A stretch of 64,000 nt of DNA from Planctomycetota bacterium (GCA_016713175.1 JADJPQ010000001.1:585001-649000), one strand, 5' to 3'. Positions 28,456 to 37,874 are shown, numbered from the stretch's first letter. Translations and numbers: made by a program. The notes: generated by a model from the sequence alone, not told the origin.

Positions 28456-29763
28456 GTGCACACCCTGACCGATCTGCTCGGCGCCGAGGTCTCCGCGATC
28501 GGCCACGTTCCCCAAGGTGCTTCGGTGGTGGCCTACGCGCTGTTCCGCGGTGTGACGTTGGCGGCGCTGGGACCGGGAACGGGCGAGGCCTCGGCGGCGC
28601 TGCGCGGCAAGATCGAGCGCTTCCTGCCGCAACTGGGTGCGCTCGTCGAGGTCGCCGCCGCCGAGGACGTGAACCTGGTCGTCGAGACGCCGGGCCGGCC
28701 GCCGGTGCGCAAGTTCGTGCGGCCGCTGTCACCCGAGCGCGCCTTGCTCGAACTCGATCTTGGCGTCGAGGGGGCGATCGTGTTCCGCGAGCCTGGGTCC
28801 GGCACGTTCGCGGTGCTGAGCCGTGCGCACGATGGCACGCCCCAGATGGTGCATCTCGGCGAACCGGTGCGCGGCGATGATGCGGCGGCGCGGCCGTTGC
28901 CCGTGCCGCAGCGCACGCCATCGCCGGCGGCCGAACGGGAACTGCGGGCGACCAAGCAGGCACGCGTGCGCGCGCTGCTGCGGTGTCCGTTGTGCAAGGG
29001 ACCGCTGACGGACGTCGCGACGGGGCTTGCCTGCGGGCCATGCGGCCGCGAGTTCCCCGCCTTGCTCGGCAAGCCGGTGCTGGCGACGGCCGAGGGATAC
29101 GACGCCTCGCCAAAGGGCAAGCTGGAGTCGCAGAACACGTATGGCCAGCAGGTGCTGGAACTGATCGAGAGCCACCGCGATGGTCTGGTGCTCGATCTGG
29201 GCAGCGGCAGTCCGAGCCTCGGGTTCTACAACGTCGTGCACCTCGACCTGTCGGCCTATGACCAGGTCGATGTGGTCACCGATGGTCGCGGCCTGCCGTT
29301 CGCCGACGCGACGTTCGACGCAATCCTCAGCGAGGCGGTGCTCGAGCATGTGCGCGATCCGGATGAGTACATGACGGAGCTGGTGCGAGTGCTGAAGCCG
29401 GGCGGCCGCGTGCGGCTGGATGTGGCGTTCTTGCAGCCATACCACGCGTATCCGGACCATTTCTTCAACATGACGAAGTCGGGGCTCACGGTGACGGTCG
29501 AACGCGCGGGGCTGCGGCTGCTCGGCATCGGCGTGGGGGAGCACCAGCAGCCATGGGTGGCGCTCGGGTTGTTGCTGGCGGCGTTCGTGCACGCCACGCA
29601 CGATCCGGCGCGCAAGGCGAAGGTGCTGCAGACCACGTTCGGTGAGGCGCTGGAGCTGTTCCAGAAGGGCGGCAACGACGCGTTCCGCGGGGTTGCGCCA
29701 GATCAGGTCGAGCGGTTGGCGGCGGGGTTCTGGTGTCTGTGCCAGAAGCCGATTGCGCCCTAG
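28456..29763 (+). CDS. Class I SAM-dependent methyltransferase with zinc-ribbon insert
   Basis: The protein has 435 residues. The GTG at 28456 is the only sensible start downstream of the guaA relic. The N-terminal 170 residues have no clear family. Residues 176-205 hold a CPLC...CGPC zinc-ribbon-like motif followed by EFPALLGKPVL, as in Trm112-like N-terminal domains of methyltransferases. The methyltransferase core follows: LDLGSGSPSLG (motif I), GLPFADATFDAILSEAVLEHVRDP and ELVRVLKPGGRVRLDV. The substrate is unknown; such fusions are often sugar or lipid methyltransferases. Confidence 0.82.
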   Translation: MHTLTDLLGAEVSAIGHVPQGASVVAYALFRGVTLAALGPGTGEASAALRGKIERFLPQLGALVEVAAAEDVNLVVETPGRPPVRKFVRPLSPERALLELDLGVEGAIVFREPGSGTFAVLSRAHDGTPQMVHLGEPVRGDDAAARPLPVPQRTPSPAAERELRATKQARVRALLRCPLCKGPLTDVATGLACGPCGREFPALLGKPVLATAEGYDASPKGKLESQNTYGQQVLELIESHRDGLVLDLGSGSPSLGFYNVVHLDLSAYDQVDVVTDGRGLPFADATFDAILSEAVLEHVRDPDEYMTELVRVLKPGGRVRLDVAFLQPYHAYPDHFFNMTKSGLTVTVERAGLRLLGIGVGEHQQPWVALGLLLAAFVHATHDPARKAKVLQTTFGEALELFQKGGNDAFRGVAPDQVERLAAGFWCLCQKPIAP

Positions 29764-29810
29764 GTCGAACTTCCAATCCGCCGCCGCTGGAGCTTCTCCC
29801 GATCGGGGGT

Positions 29811-29963
29811 TCAGAACGCCAGCACGAAGGTGTCGTTGCCGGAGGACCACGTGCCGATGTCGGTCTTGGCCGGCGTGGTCTCGGGCGCGATGGGCGAACT
29901 GTGCAGCGCGATGCACCTCGTGATCGGCTGGGATGATCGTCGTTGGGGCGGCATGGCGTTGCC
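29811..29963 (-). pseudogene. Possible 3' remnant of an exported-protein gene
   Basis: The minus frame ending at the TGA at 29811 has a run of about 40 codons with strong GC at third positions. It reads ITRCIALHSSPIAPETTPAK and then GTWSSGNDTFVLAF. Upstream the frame loses this character, and no start fits. It looks like the C-terminal end of a gene whose 5' part is gone. The rest of 29764-30160 shows nothing recognisable. Confidence 0.3.
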
Positions 29964-30160
29964 GACGCCAATCCGTTGGGGCTTCCAACGCCGACCGCGT
30001 GCCCGGGCGGGCCAGGAACGTCCGCCTGACGCGCCGCCAGCACCGGAGCCGGGCCGACCGCGGCTCGCAGGCCGCAGCCGGCACCTTCCGGCGCTGCGCA
30101 ACGCGAGGCTCCGCGCCCACGCCCTGCCGGGGAACCCGACAGCGGCTACGATCCTTTGAC

Positions 30161-30763
30161 TTGGCCAACGACCTGCGACAGACCGTGACCCAGGCCGGGA
30201 CCGGCGATGCCGCAGCCATCGCCGCGTTGCTTGCGCGATTCCTGCCCGGCCTGGAACGGCACCTGGCGCAGCACGCGGGGCCGTTGATCCGGCGCCACGA
30301 GTCGCCTCAGGATCTCGCCCAGTCGGTCTGTCGCGAGGTGCTCGAGCGCCTTCGCGACGAGCGCCTCGAATATCGCGGCGCCGCAGCGTTCGAGCAGTGG
30401 CTGTACCAGGCGGCGTTGCACAAGCTGCAGAACCGCCATCGCTTCTGGCGCGCCGAGCGGCGCGATGCGCTGCGGCAGGCTTCGCCGGATCCCGTGAGCA
30501 GCAGTGTCGATCCGGTCGCCGACCTCGCCAAGACGCAACCGACCCCGTCACAGGAGGCAAGCCGGCGCGAAGCCAGTGCCCAGGTCGCCGCCGCCATGCA
30601 GCAGTTGCCCGAACGCGACCGGCAGGTCGTGCAGTGGTGCCACTTCGAAAAACGCGAACATGCCGAGGTGGCGGCGCTGCTCGGCATCACGCCCTCGCAT
30701 TCCCGGGTCCTGCTCGCGCGTGCGCTCGCCCGTCTGGCCGTGCTGGCAACCGGAGGCAAGTAG
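30161..30763 (+). CDS. ECF-type RNA polymerase sigma factor
   Basis: The protein has 200 residues with the TTG start at 30161, or 192 with GTG at 30185; no ATG fits. Region 2 is near 42-95 (SPQDLAQSVCREVLERL, FEQWLYQAALHKLQNRHRF). Region 4 is near 144-195 (MQQLPERDRQVVQWCHFEKR, HAEVAALLGITPSHSRVLLARAL). It belongs with the planctomycete ECF factors that sit next to Ser/Thr kinases; a kinase gene lies 2.9 kb downstream on the same strand. No anti-sigma factor is adjacent, so phosphorylation control by the kinase is a plausible inference. Confidence 0.88.
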   Translation: MANDLRQTVTQAGTGDAAAIAALLARFLPGLERHLAQHAGPLIRRHESPQDLAQSVCREVLERLRDERLEYRGAAAFEQWLYQAALHKLQNRHRFWRAERRDALRQASPDPVSSSVDPVADLAKTQPTPSQEASRREASAQVAAAMQQLPERDRQVVQWCHFEKREHAEVAALLGITPSHSRVLLARALARLAVLATGGK

Positions 30764-30764
30764 G

Positions 30765-30814
30765 AATCGGTTGTAATTGCATCATTATCAGTGACTTATG
30801 TAGCAACCGGTTTT
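30765..30814 (+). terminator. Inverted repeat in AT-rich gap, possible terminator
   Basis: AATCGGTTG (30765-30773) pairs with CAACCGGTT (30804-30812), 9 bp with one G-U, followed by TTCC. The loop is about 30 bases and AT-rich, unusual in this genome. It could end transcription of the sigma gene or be a promoter/operator region for the next gene. Confidence 0.35.
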
Positions 30815-30862
30815 CCTCGAGCCTGGCTGTAGCGCCTGCGCCGCGCGGGCTTTGGAGGAGGC

Positions 30863-31657
30863 ATGAACCTCTTCCGCCAGACCTCCCTCACTTCCCTGTT
30901 CGTCGGCGCCGTGACCCTGCTCGGGCTCGCGCCAGAGGCTGCCGCCCAGGTCGGCGAGATCGGCCGTACGGACGTCTACCAGCTCGGCAACTCGACGCTC
31001 GGCCTGGACTTCGTCGGCTGGGCCCGCACCAAGAACACCGGCGGCCAACGCCGCGTCGACACCGCCGCCTGGGCGCCGTTGCACTTCCTCGGCATGAACG
31101 CCGAGATGCACCGCCTGGCGGTCACCGCCGTGCGCACCGACACCGGCTACTCGGGGTCGTACACCTACCGCCGGCTCGGCATCACGTTCCGCAGCGGGAC
31201 CGCCGCCGCCAACCAGAACCGCGTCTTCACGCACACGCTGAACCTGTTCGCGCAGGACCCGTCGCAGACCTTCTGGGTCGCCTTCGTGCCGGTGACCGTC
31301 AGCGGCAACATCGGGTTCACCGGCCGCATGAACATGGACTTCATCGACTTCGCGAACACGCAGTCGTGTGCGTTGTCCGGCCTGACCGAGACCTACGCCC
31401 ACGCGTGGGCCAGTGCGGCGATCGGCGTGTCGGGCTTCCAGGCCGGCGTCCGGGTCGACCTGCAACTCGGTCGCCAGAAGTTCGACGGCTATCTGGGCGC
31501 GTTCCGCAGCAGTCTCTCGACCCAGTTCCTGAACTACGAGTTCACGCCGATCCGCCTGTTGCTGAAGGTGTTCGCCGAGGCGTTCTGGATCTACGGCGAG
31601 ATCACCGTCGTCGACCAGTCCTGGGGCTCCCGTCTGCAGGCGCCGTTCCTCCGCTGA
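30863..31657 (+). CDS. Exported protein of unknown function
   Basis: This 264-residue protein has an excellent ribosome site (GGAGGAGGC just before the ATG) and a signal peptide (SLFVGAVTLLGLAPEAAAQ). The mature part is rich in aromatic-flanked strands (FWVAFVPVTVSGNIGFTG, RLLLKVFAEAFWIYGEITVV), suggesting a beta-sandwich or an outer-surface protein. No family is recognised. It lies between the ECF sigma gene and a HEAT protein on the same strand, and may be part of that cluster's output. Confidence 0.78.
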   Translation: MNLFRQTSLTSLFVGAVTLLGLAPEAAAQVGEIGRTDVYQLGNSTLGLDFVGWARTKNTGGQRRVDTAAWAPLHFLGMNAEMHRLAVTAVRTDTGYSGSYTYRRLGITFRSGTAAANQNRVFTHTLNLFAQDPSQTFWVAFVPVTVSGNIGFTGRMNMDFIDFANTQSCALSGLTETYAHAWASAAIGVSGFQAGVRVDLQLGRQKFDGYLGAFRSSLSTQFLNYEFTPIRLLLKVFAEAFWIYGEITVVDQSWGSRLQAPFLR

Positions 31658-31693
31658 GATCGCCGCGACCAGGGACCACGACCGAGAATACCC

Positions 31694-33595
31694 ATGTCCG
31701 CCGCCCACAAGCTCCTCGCCGCCGCGGTCGCCGCTCTGGCGATCGCCGCCTTCGCCCACCATCGGCCCGCCGCCGCGCCCACCGGCGTGCAGCCCCAGGC
31801 GGTTGCTGCCGCCAGCGCTGGCGACAACGTGACGGCGACGTCGCCCGAGCGGACGCGCAGCGACCATGGGGGCTACGCGGCGGTCGCCGGCACCCGGATG
31901 CACTACCGGCTGGACCTGCAACAGAGCCTCGCGCTGCAGCCGACCGCTCCTGACCAGGCCGCCGCCAGGCCGTTCGCGAGCCACGCGGTCGGCACCCTGC
32001 GCGTGACCGTGCTCGACCGCCGCGATGGCGAACTGCTCGTCGAGCACGTGTCGCCGGACCTGCGCATCGAAGTCGTCGGTGACGCCGACGGCGCCACGAT
32101 GCCGTGGGCGAAGGGGCTGGCGACCGCCATGGCCGCAGGCTTCACCGTGCGGATGGACCAGGACGGCCGGCCACGGGCGCTGCGCTTCCCCGCCGGCTGG
32201 AGCGCGGAGCAACGCAACTGGGCGCGGGCGCTGCACGCCACCTTCGCATTCGAACTCGCCAGTGCCGATGCATGGGAACGGGATGCCGTGGACGCGATGG
32301 GCAGCCATCGCTTCGGCTACCGGCGCGTGCCGGGCGCCGGCGACCACCGCGTCGAGCGCACGCGCACCGTCTTCACCCCGCATGGCGTCGACGACATCGC
32401 CAAGGCGCGGGTGCATCACGCCGGCAGCACGACGGCCTCGTTCGCGGACGGCTGGCTGGCCGCAGGATCGGCGCGCGAGGACCTCGCCTGGACCATGGTG
32501 GATGGTTCGCTGCGGCTGCAGACCGCGATCGAAGCCTCGCTCGAGCGGCAGCGCGTCGAGGTGGTCGCGGTCGCGGCCGACTGGACCGGGGATTGGTCGC
32601 CGGTGAGCGGGCAACACGAGCGTTCGCTGACCGCGACGCAGCAACTGCAGGCGGACTGGGACCGGCGCCTGCAGGGCCTCGATCTGCCGACCATCGTGCA
32701 ACGGCTGCAGGCCCTGCACGCGCAGGGCCAGGGCCACGGCCGTGACCACATGGAACTGGTCTGGGCGCTGGGCAAGCTGGTGCAACGCGAACCGGCGCTC
32801 GCGGCCCGCATCGCCGCGCTCGTCCACGGCGCCGCGCTGCCGGAGTCGTCGGCCGCGAGCCTGTTGTCGGCGCTCGGCATGGCCGGTCACGACCTCGCCC
32901 AGGCCGCGCTCGCGCAGGTGTTCGAGAACGGCCTGGTTCCCGCCGGCCTGCGGCAGGTGGCGGTCGAGTCGATGTTCCAGGTCGAACACCCGTCGGCCGC
33001 GCTGGTGGCGAGCGTGCAGCGCAACCTGCAGGGCCGTACCCAGCTGGCGGCGTTGGATCAGAGCGCGATGCTGGCGCTGGGCGCCTTCGCCGCGGCCGGC
33101 GCCCGCACCGCCGAGGGCCAGTCCCTGGCGCTGGAACTGCTGCGGCTCGAAGCGGCGGCGCGGGCGAGCGGCGCCGACGGCTGCTGGAGCGAAGCGCTCG
33201 GCAACACCGGTGACGCCGCGCTGCTGCCAGTGGCGCGCCGCCTGCTCGCGTCCTCGGACCCGAACGAGCGCCAGCGCGCGCTGACGATCGTCCGCCGCAT
33301 GGAGCTGCCGGCGGGACGCGAACTGCTGATCGCGACCGTGCGTTCGGACGGCAATGCCGACGTGCGCCGGCATGGCGTCGACCTGGCGGGCGAGTGCCAG
33401 GAAGGCTGGGCGAGCGAGCTGCTGGCCGAACGGGCCGCTGGCGACGCCGACGTCGAAGTCCGGCGGGCGGCCATCACGGCCCTCGGCACGCGCCGTGCCA
33501 CCGATGCCAGCGCGCGAGCGGCGCTGGCACGGTTGTCAGGCAGCGAGCGCGACCCGACGCTGCTGGCGCTGCTGCAGCAGGTCCGCCAGGAGTGA
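31694..33595 (+). CDS. Membrane-anchored or exported HEAT-repeat protein
   Basis: The 633-residue protein has an N-terminal hydrophobic segment (LLAAAVAALAIAAFA). It then has a beta-rich domain of about 280 residues (MHYRLDLQQSLALQ, TLRVTVLDRRDGELLVEHVS). Helical repeats run from about 320 to 633, including LLSALGMAGHDLAQAAL and VEVRRAAITALGTR. A beta domain followed by helical repeats recalls the N-terminal module of vitellogenin-type lipid transfer proteins, but this is only a shape resemblance. The kinase gene starts 31 bases later, so the two are probably cotranscribed. Confidence 0.75.
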   Translation: MSAAHKLLAAAVAALAIAAFAHHRPAAAPTGVQPQAVAAASAGDNVTATSPERTRSDHGGYAAVAGTRMHYRLDLQQSLALQPTAPDQAAARPFASHAVGTLRVTVLDRRDGELLVEHVSPDLRIEVVGDADGATMPWAKGLATAMAAGFTVRMDQDGRPRALRFPAGWSAEQRNWARALHATFAFELASADAWERDAVDAMGSHRFGYRRVPGAGDHRVERTRTVFTPHGVDDIAKARVHHAGSTTASFADGWLAAGSAREDLAWTMVDGSLRLQTAIEASLERQRVEVVAVAADWTGDWSPVSGQHERSLTATQQLQADWDRRLQGLDLPTIVQRLQALHAQGQGHGRDHMELVWALGKLVQREPALAARIAALVHGAALPESSAASLLSALGMAGHDLAQAALAQVFENGLVPAGLRQVAVESMFQVEHPSAALVASVQRNLQGRTQLAALDQSAMLALGAFAAAGARTAEGQSLALELLRLEAAARASGADGCWSEALGNTGDAALLPVARRLLASSDPNERQRALTIVRRMELPAGRELLIATVRSDGNADVRRHGVDLAGECQEGWASELLAERAAGDADVEVRRAAITALGTRRATDASARAALARLSGSERDPTLLALLQQVRQE

Positions 33596-33626
33596 GCGCT
33601 ATCATGCCGCGGCGCCAGGAACGATC

Positions 33627-36242
33627 GTGAGCCCGCAGAAACCAGCCGACGCCGACCCGCTGATCACTCTGCTCGAGGAGTGCGTCCTGCGGATGGAGGT
33701 CGAGGGCAGCGGCGTGGTGGACGACGTCTGCCGCGATCATCCCGAGCACGCCGCCGCGCTGCGCGCCGCCGTCACCTTCCTGCAAGCGCAGGACATGCTC
33801 GCTCCGGACGACGGCGTGGTGCCCGAACACCTCGGTGACTACCGCTTGTTGCGGCGGCTCGGCGGCGGCGGGATGGGCGTCGTCCATCTGGCCGAACAGA
33901 TGTCATTGCGGCGGCAGGTGGCGATCAAGCTGGTGCGTCCCGAACTGCTGCCGTTCGCCGGCAGTCGCGCGCGTTTCCGCCGCGAGGCCGAAGCCATCGC
34001 GCGCCTGCAGCACCCGGGCATCGTGCCGGTGCACGACCTCGGCGAAACCAACGGGATTCCGTGGTTCGCGATGGAGTATGTCGCCGGCGCCTCGCTCGGC
34101 GCCGTACTGATCGAACTGACCGGGCAGCAGCCATCCCGGCTGGGCATCGGTGATCTGACCGCAGCCCTCGAACGGGCCGCCGGCGCACCGGTGACGGCGC
34201 CGCTGCCGTTCTCGGGGGCGTGGTGGCAGATCGCCAGCCAGATCGTGCTGCAAGCTGCCGCCGCCGTGGCCCACGCGCACCAGCGCTCCGTGCTGCACCG
34301 CGATCTCAAGCCATCCAACATCATGCTGGCATTGGATGGTCGGGTGCAGCTCGTCGACTTCGGCCTGGCGCGTTCGGCGGGCGATGCCGCGCTGACGCGC
34401 AGCGGCGCGCCGCTGGGCTCGCTGGCCTACATGGCGCCAGAACAGGTCGAGGGTCGGGCCGACATCGGCGTCGCCGCCGACGTGTTCGGACTGGGCGTGA
34501 CCCTCTATGAACTGCTGACGCTGCAGAACCCGTTCCTGACCGGTTCGGCGGAAGCGACGCGGCAGCGGATCCTGGCCGGGAAGTTCACGCCGCTGCTGGC
34601 CGGCGCCCGGACGCTGCCGCGCGACCTGGCGACGGTCTGTCATTGCGCGATGGCCGTCGAGCCGGCGGCGCGCTACGCGACGGTCCAGGCGTTCGCCCAC
34701 GACCTCGGCAACGCCCTGCACCACCAGCCGATCGCCGCGCGACCGCCGGGACTCTGCGAGCGCGGGCTGCGCGCGGCCCGGCGGCACCCGGCCCGTGCCG
34801 CGCTGGTGATCGCGCTGATCGTGCTCTTGCCGCTGGTGTCGCTGCTGCTCGGCGTGCACGTGGCCAATCGCGACGCCGTTGCCCGCGGTGAAGCGGCAGC
34901 GCGGGCGCAACGCCTCGATGCGGCGCTGCAACGCGGTTTCCTGCTCTATCGCAGCGATCGGGCCGCGGCGGGTTCGGCGTTCGCCGACGTGCTGCGCGTC
35001 GATCCCGGCAATGCGCTCGCGGTGCTCGGCGCGGCACTGCTGGTGTTGAACGGCGACACGCCCGAGGCGATCGGTCCGTTCCTCGACCGCCACGCTGACG
35101 TGGAGCGGCGCCACCCGGTCTTCTCCCGCCTGCGCGAGGCCCCCTGGGCGGACGCATCCAGCCCGGCGTTGGAACCGCCGCTGGCGGACATCCCGGCAAC
35201 GCCGATCGACTTCTTCGTCAGCGGTGCCCTGGCGCTGCAGCGCGCCGACCTCGGCGACCGCGACGCATTGCCGCACGCCATCGCGTGCCTGGAGCAGGCG
35301 GTCCTGCTGGCGCCGCAGGCCCAGGTCGTGTTCTTGTTCCGCCTCGCCGAAGCCGCCGCCATGGCCGGTGAAGTCGAGTTGCTGCGGCGGACCGCGCGGG
35401 CGCTGCTCGCGCTGTGGCCGGACTCCGCGCCGGTGCTCGCCACGGCCGGCCACCACCTCACCGGCTACGATCAGCCGGCCGCCCTCGCCGCGCTCGAGCG
35501 CGCGATCGTGATCGCGCCGGATCTCGCCCTCGCCTTCCTGTATCTGGGGACAGCCCGGCACGTGCAGCAGGACCTGCGCGGTGCCGTGGCGGCGCTGACC
35601 CGCGCCGCAGAACTGGCGCCCACCATGGCCGAAGCCCACGGGGAACTCGCGCGCGTGCACTGCAAGCTGGGCGAACTCGCGGCCGCCCGTTCGGCGATCG
35701 AGGAGGCCCTGGAGCTCGAAGAACTCGATCCGGAACTGCACGACACCCACGGCGAGATCCTCGCGGCGGCAGGGGACACCGACGCGGCCCTGCGCGCTTG
35801 GGCGCAGTCCCAGGAACTGGCGCCGCGGCTGCCGTGGTCCTGGTTCAAGCGCGGCCGGCATCTGCTGGCGATCGGCCGGGTCGACGAAGGCGTGGCGGAT
35901 CTGCGAGCCGCCGCCGCGCTGGCGCCCCGCTTCGCACCGATCCAGGGCACCCTGAGCCGGGCGCTGCGCAACGCCGGCGATCTCGAGGGGGCGCTCGCCG
36001 CCGCCGACGCGGCGGCCGCGCTCGATGCCGGCAGCGCCCAGTACGCGGCGGAACAGGCCCAGTGCCACTGGCGGCTGCGACAGTTCGATCTGGCCAGGAC
36101 CGCGTTCCTGCGGGCGATCGACCTGGCGCCCGAAGATCCGGGTCTGCATGCAGCGCTGGTGGAGTTGCTCGGCGAAACAGGCGACACGGAAGCTGCCCGG
36201 GCGGAAGACCGGCGTTGGCGAGAGCGCGAAACCGGCCGGTGA
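33627..36242 (+). CDS. Transmembrane Ser/Thr protein kinase with TPR tail
   Basis: The 871-residue product starts at GTG 33627, preceded by AGGA. The kinase domain (about 71-340) is complete: glycine loop GGGGMGVV (79-86), K101 in VAIK, catalytic loop HRDLKPSN (224-231), DFG (244-246) and APE (270-272). One membrane span follows at about 391-411. The outer part (415-871) consists of TPR-like helix pairs (LYLGTARHVQQDLRGAVAALTRAAELAP and similar). This layout, an inside kinase with an outside TPR domain, is typical of planctomycete sensor kinases. Upstream neighbours are the HEAT protein, a secreted protein and an ECF sigma factor, suggesting one signalling unit. Confidence 0.93.
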   Translation: MSPQKPADADPLITLLEECVLRMEVEGSGVVDDVCRDHPEHAAALRAAVTFLQAQDMLAPDDGVVPEHLGDYRLLRRLGGGGMGVVHLAEQMSLRRQVAIKLVRPELLPFAGSRARFRREAEAIARLQHPGIVPVHDLGETNGIPWFAMEYVAGASLGAVLIELTGQQPSRLGIGDLTAALERAAGAPVTAPLPFSGAWWQIASQIVLQAAAAVAHAHQRSVLHRDLKPSNIMLALDGRVQLVDFGLARSAGDAALTRSGAPLGSLAYMAPEQVEGRADIGVAADVFGLGVTLYELLTLQNPFLTGSAEATRQRILAGKFTPLLAGARTLPRDLATVCHCAMAVEPAARYATVQAFAHDLGNALHHQPIAARPPGLCERGLRAARRHPARAALVIALIVLLPLVSLLLGVHVANRDAVARGEAAARAQRLDAALQRGFLLYRSDRAAAGSAFADVLRVDPGNALAVLGAALLVLNGDTPEAIGPFLDRHADVERRHPVFSRLREAPWADASSPALEPPLADIPATPIDFFVSGALALQRADLGDRDALPHAIACLEQAVLLAPQAQVVFLFRLAEAAAMAGEVELLRRTARALLALWPDSAPVLATAGHHLTGYDQPAALAALERAIVIAPDLALAFLYLGTARHVQQDLRGAVAALTRAAELAPTMAEAHGELARVHCKLGELAAARSAIEEALELEELDPELHDTHGEILAAAGDTDAALRAWAQSQELAPRLPWSWFKRGRHLLAIGRVDEGVADLRAAAALAPRFAPIQGTLSRALRNAGDLEGALAAADAAAALDAGSAQYAAEQAQCHWRLRQFDLARTAFLRAIDLAPEDPGLHAALVELLGETGDTEAARAEDRRWRERETGR

Positions 36243-36277
36243 CCGCCGTGGCGACGGCTCGGCGAACGTGCGGGGGC

Positions 36278-36448
36278 ATGGGACGCGCCGCTTGGTCGCC
36301 GCAGTTGCGGGCAGCCGTTCGTGAAGGCCCGCTGTGTGCGGACGTGGATGGCTTCAGCCTGAACGCGGTAGTGCGGGTGCCGCGGTCGTCGGGCGGGGTC
36401 CGGGCGGTGATTCCCATCGACGCGGCCGGCGGGGGACAGCCAAGGTGA
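36278..36448 (+). pseudogene. IS91-like transposase fragment
   Basis: An open frame of 56 codons reads AAVREGPLCADVDGFSLNAVVRV. The core (DGFSLNA.VRV) resembles the segment of IS91/IS801-type Y2 transposases that usually reads GF.LHA.V.V before a conserved ERL.RY block. Here that block is missing and the frame runs into unrelated sequence before a stop. No terminal repeats or other transposase parts are seen. It is a short remnant; the family match is from memory and covers only about 20 residues. Confidence 0.45.
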
Positions 36449-36512
36449 CGGGCGCCCAAAACCTGACTCTGCCGACTTCTCCACTGCCAGCCGGGCCCTC
36501 TACGTTGCCCGG

Positions 36513-36785
36513 ATGAGCACCGCGTCTGCGAACGCTCCGCTGCCCTCCTCGCTGCCGGCGGAGATCGCCGGTTGGTATGGCACTCTCGCGATCCTCGGCG
36601 CCTACGCGCTGTCGAGCTTCGGTGTGCTCGGCACCGACGATGTCGCCTACCAGGTGCTGAACCTGACCGGTGCGCTGGGTGTGGCCTGGGTCTGCTGGCG
36701 GAAGCGCACGTGGCAGGCGTTCTGGCTGGAGGCGATCTGGTCGACGATCGCGGTGGTGGCGCTGATCCGGTCAGTGCTCGGCTGA
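36513..36785 (+). CDS. Small membrane protein, CBU_0592-like
   Basis: The 90-residue protein has three hydrophobic segments (WYGTLAILGAYALSSFGVL, YQVLNLTGALGVAWVCW, AIWSTIAVVALIRSVLG). The layout and the phrases GAYALSSFG, YQVLNLTGA and KRTWQAFWLEAIW fit the CBU_0592 domain, whose role is unknown. It is intact although flanked by decayed genes. Its last 15 bases lie in the reverse-strand context of the serine-hydrolase relic's downstream end. Confidence 0.8.
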   Translation: MSTASANAPLPSSLPAEIAGWYGTLAILGAYALSSFGVLGTDDVAYQVLNLTGALGVAWVCWRKRTWQAFWLEAIWSTIAVVALIRSVLG

Positions 36786-36820
36786 TGCGGCGTTTGCACG
36801 TGAACCCCACCGGGCGGCGG

Positions 36821-37874
36821 TCAGCGCCTGTCGGGCGGGGCCGCTCGCACCGCATGCCGCAGCGCGATGGCCGACAGCGCGGCGGGATCCGCGCCGGCCT
36901 GGTTGGTGAGCACCACGACGGCCAGCCGGTCGTCGACCAGCCAGGTCCAGTCGCTGGTGAAGCCCTGCCAGGCACCGCCGTGCGAGATCGCCGGTCGCGG
37001 GCCGTCCGGACCGGAGAAGGGTTCCAGAGACCAACCGAAGCCGTACGGCCTGGTGCTGCCGTCCGCGAGCCCGGCGGCTCGCCGCATCGTGGCCTGTGCC
37101 GCTGGCGACAGCACCGTGCCCTGTTCCAGGGCCAGCGTCCAGGCGGCGAAATCGAGCACGCTGAGGTAGATGCTGCCGTCGCCCGTGCGGTTCAGGTTCG
37201 GGGCGACCCAGCTCTGGTTCCGGAGACCGTGCTCGTCCCGTTCGTAGCCCGCGGCGCGATGCGGCACGAGCGCACGTTCGTCGGCCGACGTGCGAACACA
37301 GGAAGCCCAGGACGTGGTAACCCATGTTGCTGTACGACCAGCCGGTGCCCGGCGAAAAGAGCAGCGGGATCTGGGCGTCGATCGCCAGCAGTTCCTCGTC
37401 GCTCCGGTCGCGCGTGAGGTCGAGGTTCTCGTACGGGTCGGCGAGTCCCGAGGTATGCGTCAGCAGTTGGCGAACGGTGATGTCCTGCCATGCCGGCGGT
37501 GTGCCCGGCAGGTGCTGGGCGACGTGGTCGTCGAGCGCGAGTTTGCCGTCTTGGACCAGCAGCATCACCAGCGCGGCGGTGAACTGCTTGCCGGCCGAGC
37601 CCGACTGGTAGATCGTCTGCGCCGTCGCCGGCACGCGGTGTTCGAGGTTGGCGAAACCGAGCCCGGTGGTGAAGACCACTTCGCCGTGATCGATCAGTGC
37701 CAAGCTAGCCCCCGGCAGCCCCTGGCGATCGAACTCCTCCTGCAGCGCGGCGAGCAACTCGCGCTGGTCGAGCGGTGCGCGGCCACTACGTGCCGCCGGA
37801 CCGGCGCAAGCGGACAGACCGAGGAACAGACTCGACAGCAACACGGCTCTGCGGCGAGACTCGAAGGCGATCAT
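36821..37874 (-). pseudogene. Broken beta-lactamase-fold serine hydrolase
   Basis: The N-terminal part starts at 37874 with a lipoprotein signal (VLLSSLFLGLSAC). It contains the catalytic SxxK (SAGK in SGSAGKQF) and the YSN motif (GWSYSNMGYHVLGF). The frame is then lost near 37285-37305. The C-terminal part continues in another frame from ERALVPHRAAGYERD to HGGAWQGF and the stop at 36821. Compared with intact class C-like esterases, about 30 residues between these parts (usually ending PLGM..T) are missing. A deletion with frameshift therefore inactivated the gene. An alternative explanation is a sequencing error, but the missing residues argue against it. Confidence 0.8.

Noticed and set aside
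29830..30159. 109-residue plus-strand frame before the sigma gene
   Set aside because: The first 50 codons look protein-like only as the mirror of the minus-strand remnant; the second half is Arg/Pro-rich noise.
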